Source: JBGSUE01 sp041753515 | Lineage (GTDB): Bacteria; Patescibacteriota; Microgenomatia; UBA10105; UBA927 | NCBI GenBank assembly: GCA_041753515.1 | Contig: JBGSUE010000027.1 | Location: 1 to 32,656, forward strand | Length of the DNA stretch: 32,656 bases | Direction: 5' to 3' | In this document: piece after piece, positions 1-6,765 of the stretch | Layout of the letters: every line of letters begins with the position of its first letter | How positions within the stretch are numbered: the first letter of the stretch is position 1 | Position numbers and translations under genes: made by a program | The notes under the pieces: generated by a model | Databases searched by the model: none | Told to the model about the DNA's origin: nothing | Seen by the model: only the letters and a program-made list of their open reading frames with translations

Positions 1-210
1 ATTGACCAGATGAGAAAAATATTTACCACGCTTGTTGAACATCACGTTCCGTTTACCATTAATACGGACGGTCCTGAAATGAATGGGACATCACTGCGGA
101 AAGAATACGAATTACTCTTGTCAAACGGTATTTTGACGGAATATCAGGTTCTTGCAACGGTCGAAACAGCAAAGCGTACTACGTTTTTGAAAGGAAAGGA
201 GACATCATGA
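1..210 (+). CDS. Adenosine deaminase family protein, C-terminal end (partial)
   Basis: The reading frame is open from base 1 and ends at 208-210, so only the last 69 codons of a gene starting outside the window are present. The motif NTDGPEMNGTSLRKEY matches the C-terminal barrel strand of adenosine/AMP deaminases, where the Asp of NTD is a metal ligand; the second Asp usual in vertebrate enzymes (NTDD) is Gly here. The family deaminates adenosine or a related purine nucleoside to the inosine form, using a Zn-type site in the cytoplasm. The stop overlaps the guaB start by 4 bp (ATGA), which fits a purine-interconversion operon. Family assignment is good; the exact substrate cannot be told from this fragment. 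Confidence 0.8.
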   Translation: MDQMRKIFTTLVEHHVPFTINTDGPEMNGTSLRKEYELLLSNGILTEYQVLATVETAKRTTFLKGKETS

Positions 211-1313
211 ATAACACGACCATTCTTGAAAATAAAATCGTCGGGCATAAAGCACTGACGTTTGATGATATATTGCTGTTGCCAAACTATACTGATATCA
301 AACGTCAGGATGTAGATTTAACTGTTGCCCTTCATCCAAACGTCGTATTGGCGTTGCCGATTCTCTCAAGCCCCATGGATACCGTGACGGAAGAGGAAAT
401 GGCGACCGTTATGGCAAAAAACGGTGGACTGGGAATTATCCACCGGAATATGCCGGTTGCGGCCCAGGCGGATATGGTTTTTGCCGTCAAAAAAAAGAAT
501 TTGATAGTCGGAGCGGCGGTCGGGGTAGGTCCGGATTTATCGGACAGGGTTGAGGCCATGATCGGTGCAGGGGCTGATGTACTGGTCGTTGATTCAAGCC
601 ACGGACATTCCAAATTCGTCATTGAAGCAGTGAGAGAGGTCAGGACAAAATTTCCTCACGCAGTAATCATGGCAGGCAATATTGCCACATACGACGGGGC
701 AAAAGCGCTTATGGCGGCAGGAGCCGATATTCTGCGTGTGGGGATGGGGCCGGGAAGTATTTGCACAACCAGAATTATCACCGGTATGGGTGTGCCGCAG
801 ATTTCAGCAATTTCCGCCGTCTGTCGGGCTATTGAAGGAAGCGGTGTGACGCTGGTGGCTGACGGGGGTATCCGGCAAATCGGTGATATGGCTAAAGCCC
901 TTGCATTCGGAGCCCATGCCGTCATGGTTGGGTCCCTGTTGGCAGGATACGACCAGTCTCCCGGAGGGATGCGGACAGTTAATAAGAAACAGTATAAAGA
1001 ATACCGCGGTATGGGATCGGTAGCTGCCATGAAAAAAGGAGGGGCAGAGCGCTATGGTCAGAATCGGCATACGGATGTTCGTGAGCTTATAGCCGAAGGG
1101 GTTGAAGGACTCGTGCCGTACAAAGGGAATGCTGAGGACTATCTGATCCAGATTGCTGGATCTTTAAAAAGCTCATTCTACTATCTGGGATCTCGGAATC
1201 GGGATGAGTTTTTCCGCACATCCCGGGCAATCAAGATTTCAACCGCCGGTCTTATCGAATCCCATCCGCATGAAATTCTGATTGAGGGGGCGGGGGGGAA
1301 CTATCAAACATAA
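207..1313 (+). CDS. guaB: IMP dehydrogenase lacking CBS domains
   Basis: Oxidises IMP to XMP with NAD+, the committed step towards GMP; the next gene, guaA, completes the route. The 368-residue TIM-barrel enzyme has the catalytic loop GMGPGSICTTR (179-189, Cys about 186), the NAD/IMP-site segment VDSSHGHS (128-135) and the flap YRGMGS...RY (266-283) with the Arg-Tyr pair of IMP dehydrogenases. EGVEGLVPYKG (297-307) is also of IMPDH type, which argues against GMP reductase. The regulatory Bateman (CBS) module normally inserted after the second barrel strand is missing: residues 86-100 run straight through, making the protein about 120 residues shorter than usual. A clear SD site (AGGAAAGGAG, 192-201) precedes ATG 207. 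Confidence 0.93.
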   Translation: MNNTTILENKIVGHKALTFDDILLLPNYTDIKRQDVDLTVALHPNVVLALPILSSPMDTVTEEEMATVMAKNGGLGIIHRNMPVAAQADMVFAVKKKNLIVGAAVGVGPDLSDRVEAMIGAGADVLVVDSSHGHSKFVIEAVREVRTKFPHAVIMAGNIATYDGAKALMAAGADILRVGMGPGSICTTRIITGMGVPQISAISAVCRAIEGSGVTLVADGGIRQIGDMAKALAFGAHAVMVGSLLAGYDQSPGGMRTVNKKQYKEYRGMGSVAAMKKGGAERYGQNRHTDVRELIAEGVEGLVPYKGNAEDYLIQIAGSLKSSFYYLGSRNRDEFFRTSRAIKISTAGLIESHPHEILIEGAGGNYQT

Positions 1314-1380
1314 TTATGAATGAGTAATTATGAATGTATGTATTATTTTATTGTAATTCGTAATTCGTAATTTTTAATTA
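1312..1380. repeat. AATTACG/AATTATG heptamer repeat, inverted
   Basis: The 69 bp between guaB and guaA consist almost entirely of AATTATG-type units on the left and AATTCGT units (the reverse complement of the related ACGAATT) on the right, so the two halves can pair into an AT-rich hairpin. The same 7-nt unit recurs at 3869-3907, 13067-13131, 28651-28684 and 29088-29173. It ends directly at the guaA start and leaves no recognisable SD site. Confidence 0.8.
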
Positions 1381-1382
1381 GT

Positions 1383-2906
1383 ATGATACTCATCATTGAT
1401 TTCGGTTCACAAACGGCACACCTCATCGGCCGCAGGATCAGGCAGTTGGGAATTGATATCTCAATCGTACAACCTGAAGATGTCATGGGGGAAATTCAAC
1501 AAAAAAAACCCAACGGCATTATTTTTTCCGGAGGACCTGCCAGTGTGTACGAAAAAGGAGCACCGACTATTCATCCTGAAATTTTTTCCCTGGGTATTCC
1601 TATATTAGCAATTTGTTATGGTCATCAGCTGACGGGACACCTTTTGGGAGGCAATGTTCAACCCGGAAAAGCTCGAGAATATGGACCGGTTATGCTTGAA
1701 TTGAACAGAAAATCGGAATTGTTTGACGGAATTACTGATAATCATTTTCGTGTATGGATGAGTCATGGAGACGAAGTTATACATCCTCCTTCAGGATTTG
1801 AAATCGTGGGAAGTACGCAAAATGCACATGCTGCAGTGATGCAGGACCTGAAGCGTTCTATATACTGCGTTCAATTTCATCCGGAAGTCGGGCATACGCA
1901 AAACGGAGAAATAATCCTGCGTAATTTTATAGAAAAAATCTGTCATGAAGATGTAAGCGAAACAAAACCTGACATACAGGCATTAATTGCAGGTATTAAA
2001 AAAACAGTCAGAAACGGTAAAGTCATTTGTGCCGTATCCGGAGGAGTTGATTCGACGGTTGCTGCATACTTGATCGGCCGGGCAATCGGAAAACAACTCG
2101 TGCCGGTGTATGTTGATAGCGGCCTCATGCGATCCGGCACTATTGAACGGGTTAAAACCATTTTCACTACTTATATTTTTTCACATCTGATTATTGTGGA
2201 TGCCAGAAAATTGTTTTTGGATTCATTGCATGGTATTTCAGACCCTGAAGAAAAGCGTAAGATTATTGGGAAATTGTATGTTGATATTTTTCAGAAAGAA
2301 GCTGCAAAACAGAAGGGTGTTACGCATTTAGGACAGGGGACGATCTATTCGGATGTAATAGAGAGCAAGGGGACGAAAAACGCATCTCATATCAAATCAC
2401 ACCACAACGTTGGAGGTATCCCTGATACTCTGCGTTTACAATTGGTTGAGCCGTTGCGCAATTTTTATAAGGATGAGGTGAGAGAGTTAGGGCGGATAGC
2501 TGGACTGCCTGAAGAGATCATTTCTGAACATCCGTTTCCCGGCCCCGGGTATGCCGTACGGATCCGTGGGGAAGTTACGCGCAAGCGCCTTCAGCAGGAA
2601 GCGATGGCTGACGGGATTGTTGTTGAAGAAATCAGAAAGTCTGGATTATATGATACGTATTTTCAGTGTTTTGCCGTTATGACAGGTGCGTATTCAACAG
2701 CAGTCAAAGGTGATGGTCGTGTGTTTGCCGAAGTCGTTGCCGTTCGTGCATACGAAAGTGACGATATCATGACCAGCCGGTGGGCTGACATTCCGTATGA
2801 CGTTCTGCAAAAAATTTCCTCGCGTATTGTCAACGAAGTTCCCGACGTCTCCCGTGTCGTCTACGATATCACCACCAAACCTCCCGCCACCATGGAATGG
2901 GAATAA
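1383..2906 (+). CDS. guaA: GMP synthase (glutamine-hydrolysing)
   Basis: Converts XMP to GMP with ATP and glutamine-derived ammonia. The 507 residues match the usual length. The N-terminal class I amidotransferase domain has Cys78 in AICYGHQL and the His166/Glu168 pair in QFHPEV. The ATP-pyrophosphatase domain has the P-loop SGGVDST (219-225). The C-terminal dimerisation domain contains HPFPGPGYAVRI and ends in the family's typical TTKPPATMEWE. The ATG at 1383 gives a normal N-terminus (MILIIDFGSQ) but has no SD, lying 2 bp after the heptamer repeat. It pairs with guaB in one transcriptional direction. Confidence 0.97.
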   Translation: MILIIDFGSQTAHLIGRRIRQLGIDISIVQPEDVMGEIQQKKPNGIIFSGGPASVYEKGAPTIHPEIFSLGIPILAICYGHQLTGHLLGGNVQPGKAREYGPVMLELNRKSELFDGITDNHFRVWMSHGDEVIHPPSGFEIVGSTQNAHAAVMQDLKRSIYCVQFHPEVGHTQNGEIILRNFIEKICHEDVSETKPDIQALIAGIKKTVRNGKVICAVSGGVDSTVAAYLIGRAIGKQLVPVYVDSGLMRSGTIERVKTIFTTYIFSHLIIVDARKLFLDSLHGISDPEEKRKIIGKLYVDIFQKEAAKQKGVTHLGQGTIYSDVIESKGTKNASHIKSHHNVGGIPDTLRLQLVEPLRNFYKDEVRELGRIAGLPEEIISEHPFPGPGYAVRIRGEVTRKRLQQEAMADGIVVEEIRKSGLYDTYFQCFAVMTGAYSTAVKGDGRVFAEVVAVRAYESDDIMTSRWADIPYDVLQKISSRIVNEVPDVSRVVYDITTKPPATMEWE

Positions 2907-2914
2907 CCCCGAAT

Positions 2915-2954
2915 TTAGTATATTTACGATGCACGTGCATTTAAAATATACTAA
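2915..2954. promoter_or_regulatory. 40-bp concentric palindrome (probable PaaX-like operator) over a promoter
   Basis: The outer arms TTAGTATATTT (2915-2925) and AAATATACTAA (2944-2954) are perfect 11-bp inverted copies. Centred on the same point is the 12-bp perfect palindrome ATGCACGTGCAT (2929-2940). The right arm contains TATACT (2947-2952), a good -10 box 6 nt before ATG 2959, with TTTACG (2923-2928) as a weak -35. A repressor bound here would cover the promoter. The same geometry recurs immediately after the gene, at 3746-3787. That the bound protein is the adjacent PaaX-like product is inferred. Confidence 0.8.
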
Positions 2955-2958
2955 TATT

Positions 2959-3744
2959 ATGCATATTTCAGATGTTGGGAAAAGACTTCTTTTGCTCACA
3001 GACGGCGTTGCCGGGACCATGACAGATACATGCTTGCTGCAGCTATACTTTATAAACAACCTGTATGGCGCAACGCACCCTGCACAAATTTATCGCGCAC
3101 AAAAGGAGGCATTGAATATGCTTGATGGCGTGAATTATAAAAAAATTAAACAGACTCTCTACAATCTTTGTAAAAAAGGTTTGATCGAGCGTTCATCGCG
3201 ACAGAGGCATGCTGATTTTCAGATTACCAGCACAGGAAAGGCGCGAATTGCAGAAATATTTCCATCCTATCATAAAAACCGTCCATGGGATGGGTATATC
3301 TATTTAGTTTCATATGATATTTCCACCCGTGCCAATCATAAAAGAAATATACTTCGAGCTTATCTAAAAAAGATTGCAGGTGGAAAATTGCAGGATAGCC
3401 TGTGGCTTTCTCCGTATGATCCCACGGATATACTTCACGATTTCGTGAAACAATATACTGTCCCGGGACGTATTTTGATATCAAAGATCGGAAAAGACGG
3501 CAGCATCGGAGAAGAAACGCTGGAGCAACTTATCGAACAGATATATTCTCTTGGCAATCTTCAGGAAAAATATCGTGATTTTTTGAGAGCATATGGTGAT
3601 AAAAAGGCATCCCCGACGAAAATGGCTTTAGAATACGGGGCAATTTTGAAAGACGATCCCCAGTTGCCGTTTCCGTTGGAACCTGCCGGTTTTTTAGCAG
3701 GCAGTGCACATACACTTTTTCAGTCCTACTTCAGGCAGTTTTGA
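2959..3744 (+). CDS. PaaX-like winged-helix regulator with Cas2-like domain
   Basis: A 261-residue protein with three parts: an N-terminal winged helix-turn-helix (about 5-100, ending in the wing segment ADFQITSTGKARI), a ferredoxin-like Cas2-fold middle domain (about 110-178, WDGYIYLVSYDIS, then LQDSLWLSPYDP), and a C-terminal PaaX helical region (about 180-261, ending ILKDDPQLPFPLEPAGF...LFQSYF). This is the PaaX order; PaaX proteins are usually repressors that bind a palindrome and respond to a small ligand. I chose ATG 2959 because TATACT ends 6 nt upstream, giving a leaderless-type start; ATG 2929 is in frame but lies inside the palindrome. The frame is also open back into guaA, which is not coding. 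The protein is not a CRISPR component: no other cas gene or array is present. The ligand and targets are unknown. Confidence 0.8.
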   Translation: MHISDVGKRLLLLTDGVAGTMTDTCLLQLYFINNLYGATHPAQIYRAQKEALNMLDGVNYKKIKQTLYNLCKKGLIERSSRQRHADFQITSTGKARIAEIFPSYHKNRPWDGYIYLVSYDISTRANHKRNILRAYLKKIAGGKLQDSLWLSPYDPTDILHDFVKQYTVPGRILISKIGKDGSIGEETLEQLIEQIYSLGNLQEKYRDFLRAYGDKKASPTKMALEYGAILKDDPQLPFPLEPAGFLAGSAHTLFQSYFRQF

Positions 3745-3745
3745 C

Positions 3746-3787
3746 TTTAGTAAATCTGTAATGCACGTGCATGGAGAAAATACTAAA
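3746..3787. promoter_or_regulatory. Second concentric palindrome downstream of the PaaX-like gene
   Basis: TTTAGTA (3746-3752) and TACTAAA (3781-3787) flank ATGCACGTGCAT (3761-3772) with exactly 8 bp on each side, the same spacing as in the upstream element at 2915-2954. The intervening 8-bp segments differ, so the outer TTTAGTA/TACTAAA and the inner 12-mer are what is conserved. It begins one base after the stop codon. It could be a second operator (looping, or control of glyA) or the end of a module. A half-site TTTAGTATAT lies further on at 3822-3831 without the inner core. Confidence 0.75.
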
Positions 3788-3868
3788 AATTGATAATATG
3801 TAATATTGCGGAATTCTAAGATTTAGTATATAAAGAATATATGATCTGACCCCGCCTCCTGCCAAATA

Positions 3869-3907
3869 AATTCATAATTCATAATTCATAATTCATAATT
3901 CATAATT
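3869..3907. repeat. AATTCAT heptamer tandem repeat
   Basis: Five head-to-tail copies of AATTCAT plus AATT occupy 39 bp just before the SD of glyA. The unit is the reverse complement of ATGAATT, a one-base variant of the family seen at 1312-1380, 13067-13131, 28651-28684 and 29088-29173. Here it is one-directional rather than hairpin-forming. Confidence 0.9.
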
Positions 3908-3923
3908 GAAAAAGGAGGTTCTC

Positions 3924-5246
3924 ATGAAACTATTATCAAAATCCGATCCCCAAGTAGCAAAACTGAGTGCCGCCGAAGAGGCGCGGCAGAAAGACGTTTT
4001 GGAAATGATCCCGTCGGAAAATTATACTTCACGATCCGTGTTGGAAGCATTGGGTACGGTACTCAATAATAAATATTCCGAAGGATATCCAAAGCGCCGG
4101 TATTACCAGGGCAATCAGGTGGCCGATGAGGTGGAAATGTTGGCAATCGAGAGGGCCAAAAAACTTTTCGGTGTCCCGTACGTGAATGTTCAGGCTCTGT
4201 CCGGATCGGTTATGAACTATGCGGTCTATATGGCGCTTCTCAAGCCAAACGATAAAATCATGGGTCTGTCCCTTAAATTCGGTGGGCATTTGACGCATGG
4301 TGCACCTTTGACGCTTGCTGATAGGTTTTTTACCCCAGTGAATTACGAATTGGGGAGTGATGCCCGGTTGAATTATGCAGCTATAGCAGCTCAGGCTAAA
4401 AAAGAAAAACCAGAATTAATCGTTTGCGGTTTTACGGCATATCCCCGTGTGTTTGATTTTAAAAAATTCGGTGAAATTGCAGACAGTGTTGGGGCATATC
4501 TTTTGGCGGATATTTCCCACATCGCTGGGCTTGTAGTCGGGGGTGCGCATCCGTCACCTGTTTCCCATGTTCATGTGGTGACGACAACAACACATAAGAC
4601 ACTTCGTGGACCGCGTGGAGCGCTCATTATGGTTACGAAAAAAGGATTGAAAAAAGATCCGGATTTGGGAAAGAAAATTGACAGCGCGATTATTCCTGGA
4701 CTTCAGGGAGGACCGCACGACAATCAGACTGCGGCGATTGCAGTTGCACTGAAGGAAGCTTCTGCATCAAAATTTACATCATATGCTGCACAGATTGTCA
4801 AAAACAGTAAAGCGTTGTCTGAAGAATTGAATACAATGGAATATAAACTGGTTTCCGGCGGCTCGGACAACCATCTCATTCTTATTGATTTGACCAATAA
4901 AGGAGTGAACGGTGCGGTTGCAGCACTGGCGCTTGAGTATGCAGGCATAGTCATCAACAAAAATGGCGTACCGTTTGATACCATGCCACCGTTTTATCCA
5001 TCGGGAATCAGGATGGGAACTCCGGCCATTACAACCCGAGGGATGAAAGAGCGGGATATGAAGCGAGTGGCAGAGTGGATGAATCGCGCAATCGAAGAGG
5101 TTCGTCATTTTGACATGCCGCGAATAAAAGAAGAGCGCAGTGTCTGGATGAAAACCAAAGTACGATCATTTATTGCGGCAAATAAAAAACTTAAGCAAAT
5201 TGCAGGCGAGGTCAAATCCTACATGAAAAAATTCCCAGTACCGTAG
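3924..5246 (+). CDS. glyA: Serine hydroxymethyltransferase
   Basis: PLP enzyme that moves the serine hydroxymethyl group to tetrahydrofolate, giving glycine and 5,10-methylene-THF, the donor used by thyA further along. Diagnostic segments are IPSENYTS (29-36), EGYPKRRYYQG (53-63), LADISHIAGLVVGG (194-207) and the PLP-lysine loop TTTTHKTLRGPRG (Lys225). The 440 residues are slightly longer than the usual 415-425. ATG 3924 is preceded by AAAGGAGG (3911-3918) at 5-nt spacing, one of the best SD sites in the window; an in-frame TTG at 3906 lies upstream of that SD and is unlikely. The gene is monocistronic in appearance: a new promoter starts right after its stop. Confidence 0.96.
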   Translation: MKLLSKSDPQVAKLSAAEEARQKDVLEMIPSENYTSRSVLEALGTVLNNKYSEGYPKRRYYQGNQVADEVEMLAIERAKKLFGVPYVNVQALSGSVMNYAVYMALLKPNDKIMGLSLKFGGHLTHGAPLTLADRFFTPVNYELGSDARLNYAAIAAQAKKEKPELIVCGFTAYPRVFDFKKFGEIADSVGAYLLADISHIAGLVVGGAHPSPVSHVHVVTTTTHKTLRGPRGALIMVTKKGLKKDPDLGKKIDSAIIPGLQGGPHDNQTAAIAVALKEASASKFTSYAAQIVKNSKALSEELNTMEYKLVSGGSDNHLILIDLTNKGVNGAVAALALEYAGIVINKNGVPFDTMPPFYPSGIRMGTPAITTRGMKERDMKRVAEWMNRAIEEVRHFDMPRIKEERSVWMKTKVRSFIAANKKLKQIAGEVKSYMKKFPVP

Positions 5247-5249
5247 TTC

Positions 5250-5278
5250 TTGCGTTGTTCAGCAGTTGTGGGTATAAT
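5250..5278 (+). promoter_or_regulatory. Sigma70-type promoter of the rpsB leader RNA
   Basis: TTGCGT (5250-5255) and TATAAT (5273-5278) are separated by 17 bp. The -10 is a perfect consensus and the -35 is moderate. Transcription would start near 5285, about 210 nt before the rpsB start, so a long structured leader is made. The -35 lies 4 bp after the glyA stop. Confidence 0.75.
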
Positions 5279-5284
5279 ACTTCA

Positions 5285-5409
5285 ATCACACACATCCGGA
5301 GTGTATCTCTACTATAAATTATCCGGATGGAGGGCCAACCCGCCTTCGCATGAAGCTGCGGCGAGGTGAAAGAGATACATAGTATAGGCGCTATGTATGC
5401 GCCTTTTTT
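5285..5409 (+). ncRNA. Pseudoknotted leader RNA with antiterminator/terminator (riboswitch-like or r-protein leader)
   Basis: Between a promoter and a terminator lies a compact RNA of about 125 nt. CATCCGG (5293-5299) pairs with CCGGATG (5323-5329). GTGTATCTCT (5301-5310) pairs with AGAGATACAT (5371-5380, one G-U). The two stems interleave, which defines an H-type pseudoknot. Inside is a hairpin CGC-CTTC (5341-5347)/GAAG...GCG (5352-5360). ATACATAG (5375-5382) can instead pair perfectly with CTATGTAT (5391-5398); that helix excludes both the 10-bp stem and the terminator at 5386-5404. This is the arrangement of a transcription-attenuating switch. The next gene is rpsB, so an S2 autoregulatory leader or a ligand riboswitch are both possible; a free small RNA is the alternative. 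I do not recognise it as SRP, 6S, tmRNA, RNase P or a known riboswitch class. Confidence 0.6.
5386..5409 (+). terminator. Intrinsic terminator in the rpsB leader
   Basis: AGGCGC (5386-5391) pairs with GCGCCT (5399-5404) around a 7-nt loop, followed by TTTTT (5405-5409). Its loop is also the 3' arm of the alternative hairpin 5375-5382/5391-5398. Confidence 0.85.
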
Positions 5410-5410
5410 A

Positions 5411-5486
5411 ATTGTCATTTTGAGGACTATAGTCCGAAGAATCTTGTTTAAAAAACTAGATTCTTCACTTCGTTCAGAATGACAAT
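5411..5486. repeat. Mosaic palindromic repeat (GTCATTTTGA...TCAGAATGAC)
   Basis: The ends ATTGTCATTTTGA and TCAGAATGACAAT are inverted copies, and a second inner pair GAAGAATCT/AGATTCTTC surrounds the centre; an extra small palindrome (GGACTATAGTCC) is nested in the left half. It belongs to the same family as 10976-11040, 11545-11605, 14776-14849 and 15796-15890. Its right end runs into TATAAT (5486-5491), 4 nt before the rpsB ATG, so it may carry a promoter element. Confidence 0.85.
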
Positions 5487-5495
5487 ATAATATTT

Positions 5496-6275
5496 ATGAA
5501 AGATATTACGTTGCAGCAATTACTTGAGGCCGGGTGCCATTTCGGGCATAAAAAAGAGCGCTGGCATCCGCGGGCTGCCGAATTCATCTATATCCAGAAA
5601 GACGGCGTGCATATCATTGATTTAGCAAAAACCAAAGCCGGATTGGACGAGACGTGTACGTTCATACGGGATTTGGTTGCCTCAGGTGATGAAATTGTGG
5701 CTGTCGCCACCAAGCGTCAGGCGCGGGAAATCGTGAAAACCCGGGCTGAAGCAGCCGGCATGCCGTATTTTACCACCCGCTGGATCGGAGGGTTTCTGAC
5801 AAACTGGGAAGAAATATCCAAAAATATCAAAAAAACCAATACAATGCGAAGAGATTTGGACAGCGGCGAATGGAAAAAATATCCGAAGATCGAACAATCC
5901 AAGATGACCCACATTCTTGAGAAACTTGAGATGTATTATTCCGGCGTAAAAAATCTGACCCGCCCGCCTAAAGCTTTGTTTATCATCGATGTGAAAAAAG
6001 AAATAGCTGCGGTGCGTGAGGGTATGAGGTTGGGAATTCCCATATCAGCCGTCGTCGATACGAACTCAGATCCAAAAGATATTACGCACGTCATACCAGC
6101 CAATGACGATGCGGTTGGATCTATCACGCTTATCATTGATGCCATAGCACGCGCGTATGAAGAAGGGATCAAAATTAGGAAAGATGTTGAAGGTGAAAGT
6201 ACTAAGGAGAAAGTAAAGGAGGAAGTCAAGAAGCCCGAAAAGAAAAAGGCAGTGAAAAAGAAAAAGAAAGAATAG
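5496..6275 (+). CDS. rpsB: 30S ribosomal protein S2
   Basis: Structural protein of the small-subunit body/head junction. The N-terminus LLEAGCHFGHKKERWHPR, the segment TRWIGGFLTNW and the C-terminal part RLGIPISAVVDTNSDP with VIPANDDA are typical of bS2/uS2. The 259 residues are of normal length. The last 35-40 residues form a highly basic, lysine-rich tail (KKPEKKKAVKKKKKE) that is probably disordered. No SD precedes ATG 5496; TATAAT lies 4 nt upstream, so translation could start on a very short or leaderless transcript, besides the long leader made from 5285. First gene of rpsB-tsf-frr, a classical bacterial order. Confidence 0.97.
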   Translation: MKDITLQQLLEAGCHFGHKKERWHPRAAEFIYIQKDGVHIIDLAKTKAGLDETCTFIRDLVASGDEIVAVATKRQAREIVKTRAEAAGMPYFTTRWIGGFLTNWEEISKNIKKTNTMRRDLDSGEWKKYPKIEQSKMTHILEKLEMYYSGVKNLTRPPKALFIIDVKKEIAAVREGMRLGIPISAVVDTNSDPKDITHVIPANDDAVGSITLIIDAIARAYEEGIKIRKDVEGESTKEKVKEEVKKPEKKKAVKKKKKE

Positions 6276-6276
6276 T

Positions 6277-6732
6277 ATGAAAGTAAGTATCAAGGATATT
6301 AAAAAACTGCGGGAGGAAACGAGTGCCGGCATTTCGGATTGTCGGGCGGCTCTTGAGGATGCCGATGGCGATTTCAAGAAAGCCAGAAAACTTCTGGATG
6401 AACGGGGCCTTAAAAAAGCAGAAAAGAAATCCGACCGTGAAACTTCGCAGGGAATTATTGAATCCTACGTCCATGCAGGAGGGAAAATCGGTGTTTTGGT
6501 CGAGCTTCGCTGTGAAACAGATTTTGTGGCTAAAAACAGTGCATTTAAAGATTTAGCCCATGAATTGGCTCTCCAGATTGCCGCAATGAATCCAAAAGAC
6601 GAACAAGATCTCATGAAGAGTGCATATATCAGGGATGCAGGGAAAACGATGGAAGACCTCGTCAAATCGTCAATTGCCACAATCGGGGAAAATATCACTG
6701 TCTCCCGGTTTGTCCGGTACGATCTCTCTTGA
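6277..6732 (+). CDS. tsf: Elongation factor Ts, short form
   Basis: Nucleotide exchange factor that removes GDP from EF-Tu. The N-terminal UBA-like domain (1-50, ending ALEDADGDFKKARKLLDERG) and the conserved TDFVAKN core (about residue 85) are present, and the C-terminus GENITVSRFVRYDL closes one dimerisation subdomain. At 151 residues it is about half the E. coli protein and shorter than the compact Thermus form, so the second core subdomain and coiled-coil module are absent. It starts one base after the rpsB stop, so translation is coupled. Followed by 33 bp before frr, including a piece (ACTTCGCTCAG) resembling the palindromic repeat family. Confidence 0.95.
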   Translation: MKVSIKDIKKLREETSAGISDCRAALEDADGDFKKARKLLDERGLKKAEKKSDRETSQGIIESYVHAGGKIGVLVELRCETDFVAKNSAFKDLAHELALQIAAMNPKDEQDLMKSAYIRDAGKTMEDLVKSSIATIGENITVSRFVRYDLS

Positions 6733-6765
6733 CTTCGCTCAGTCTTCTCCCGTAATATAGTAGTA

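Noticed and set aside
656..1030. Antisense open frame within guaB (and similar long frames opposite tsf, frr and dnaX)
   Set aside because: They lie wholly opposite well-supported genes, have no recognisable domain or start signal and show composition expected from the complementary strand.
207..1313. GMP reductase instead of IMP dehydrogenase
   Set aside because: The flap has YRGMGS...RY and EGVEGLVPYKG as in IMP dehydrogenases, and guaA follows; the short length is explained by the missing CBS module.
2797..2958. N-terminal extension of the PaaX-like protein
   Set aside because: The open frame overlaps guaA coding sequence and the operator; the sequence is not protein-like for the family and the -10 box lies after it.
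2959..3744. Cas2-like fold suggesting a CRISPR locus
   Set aside because: The domain sits in the PaaX order with a winged helix and PaaX C-terminal region; no cas1, no other cas genes and no repeat-spacer array occur nearby.
3869..3907. Regular AATTCAT array as a CRISPR or origin iteron
   Set aside because: The unit is only 7 bp with no spacers, and the same unit is scattered across the window in intergenic and coding positions, so it is a simple repeat family.
5285..5409. SRP RNA, tmRNA, fluoride, ZTP or THF riboswitch
   Set aside because: The conserved loops and sequence blocks I know for these classes are not present; only the general architecture resembles a switch.
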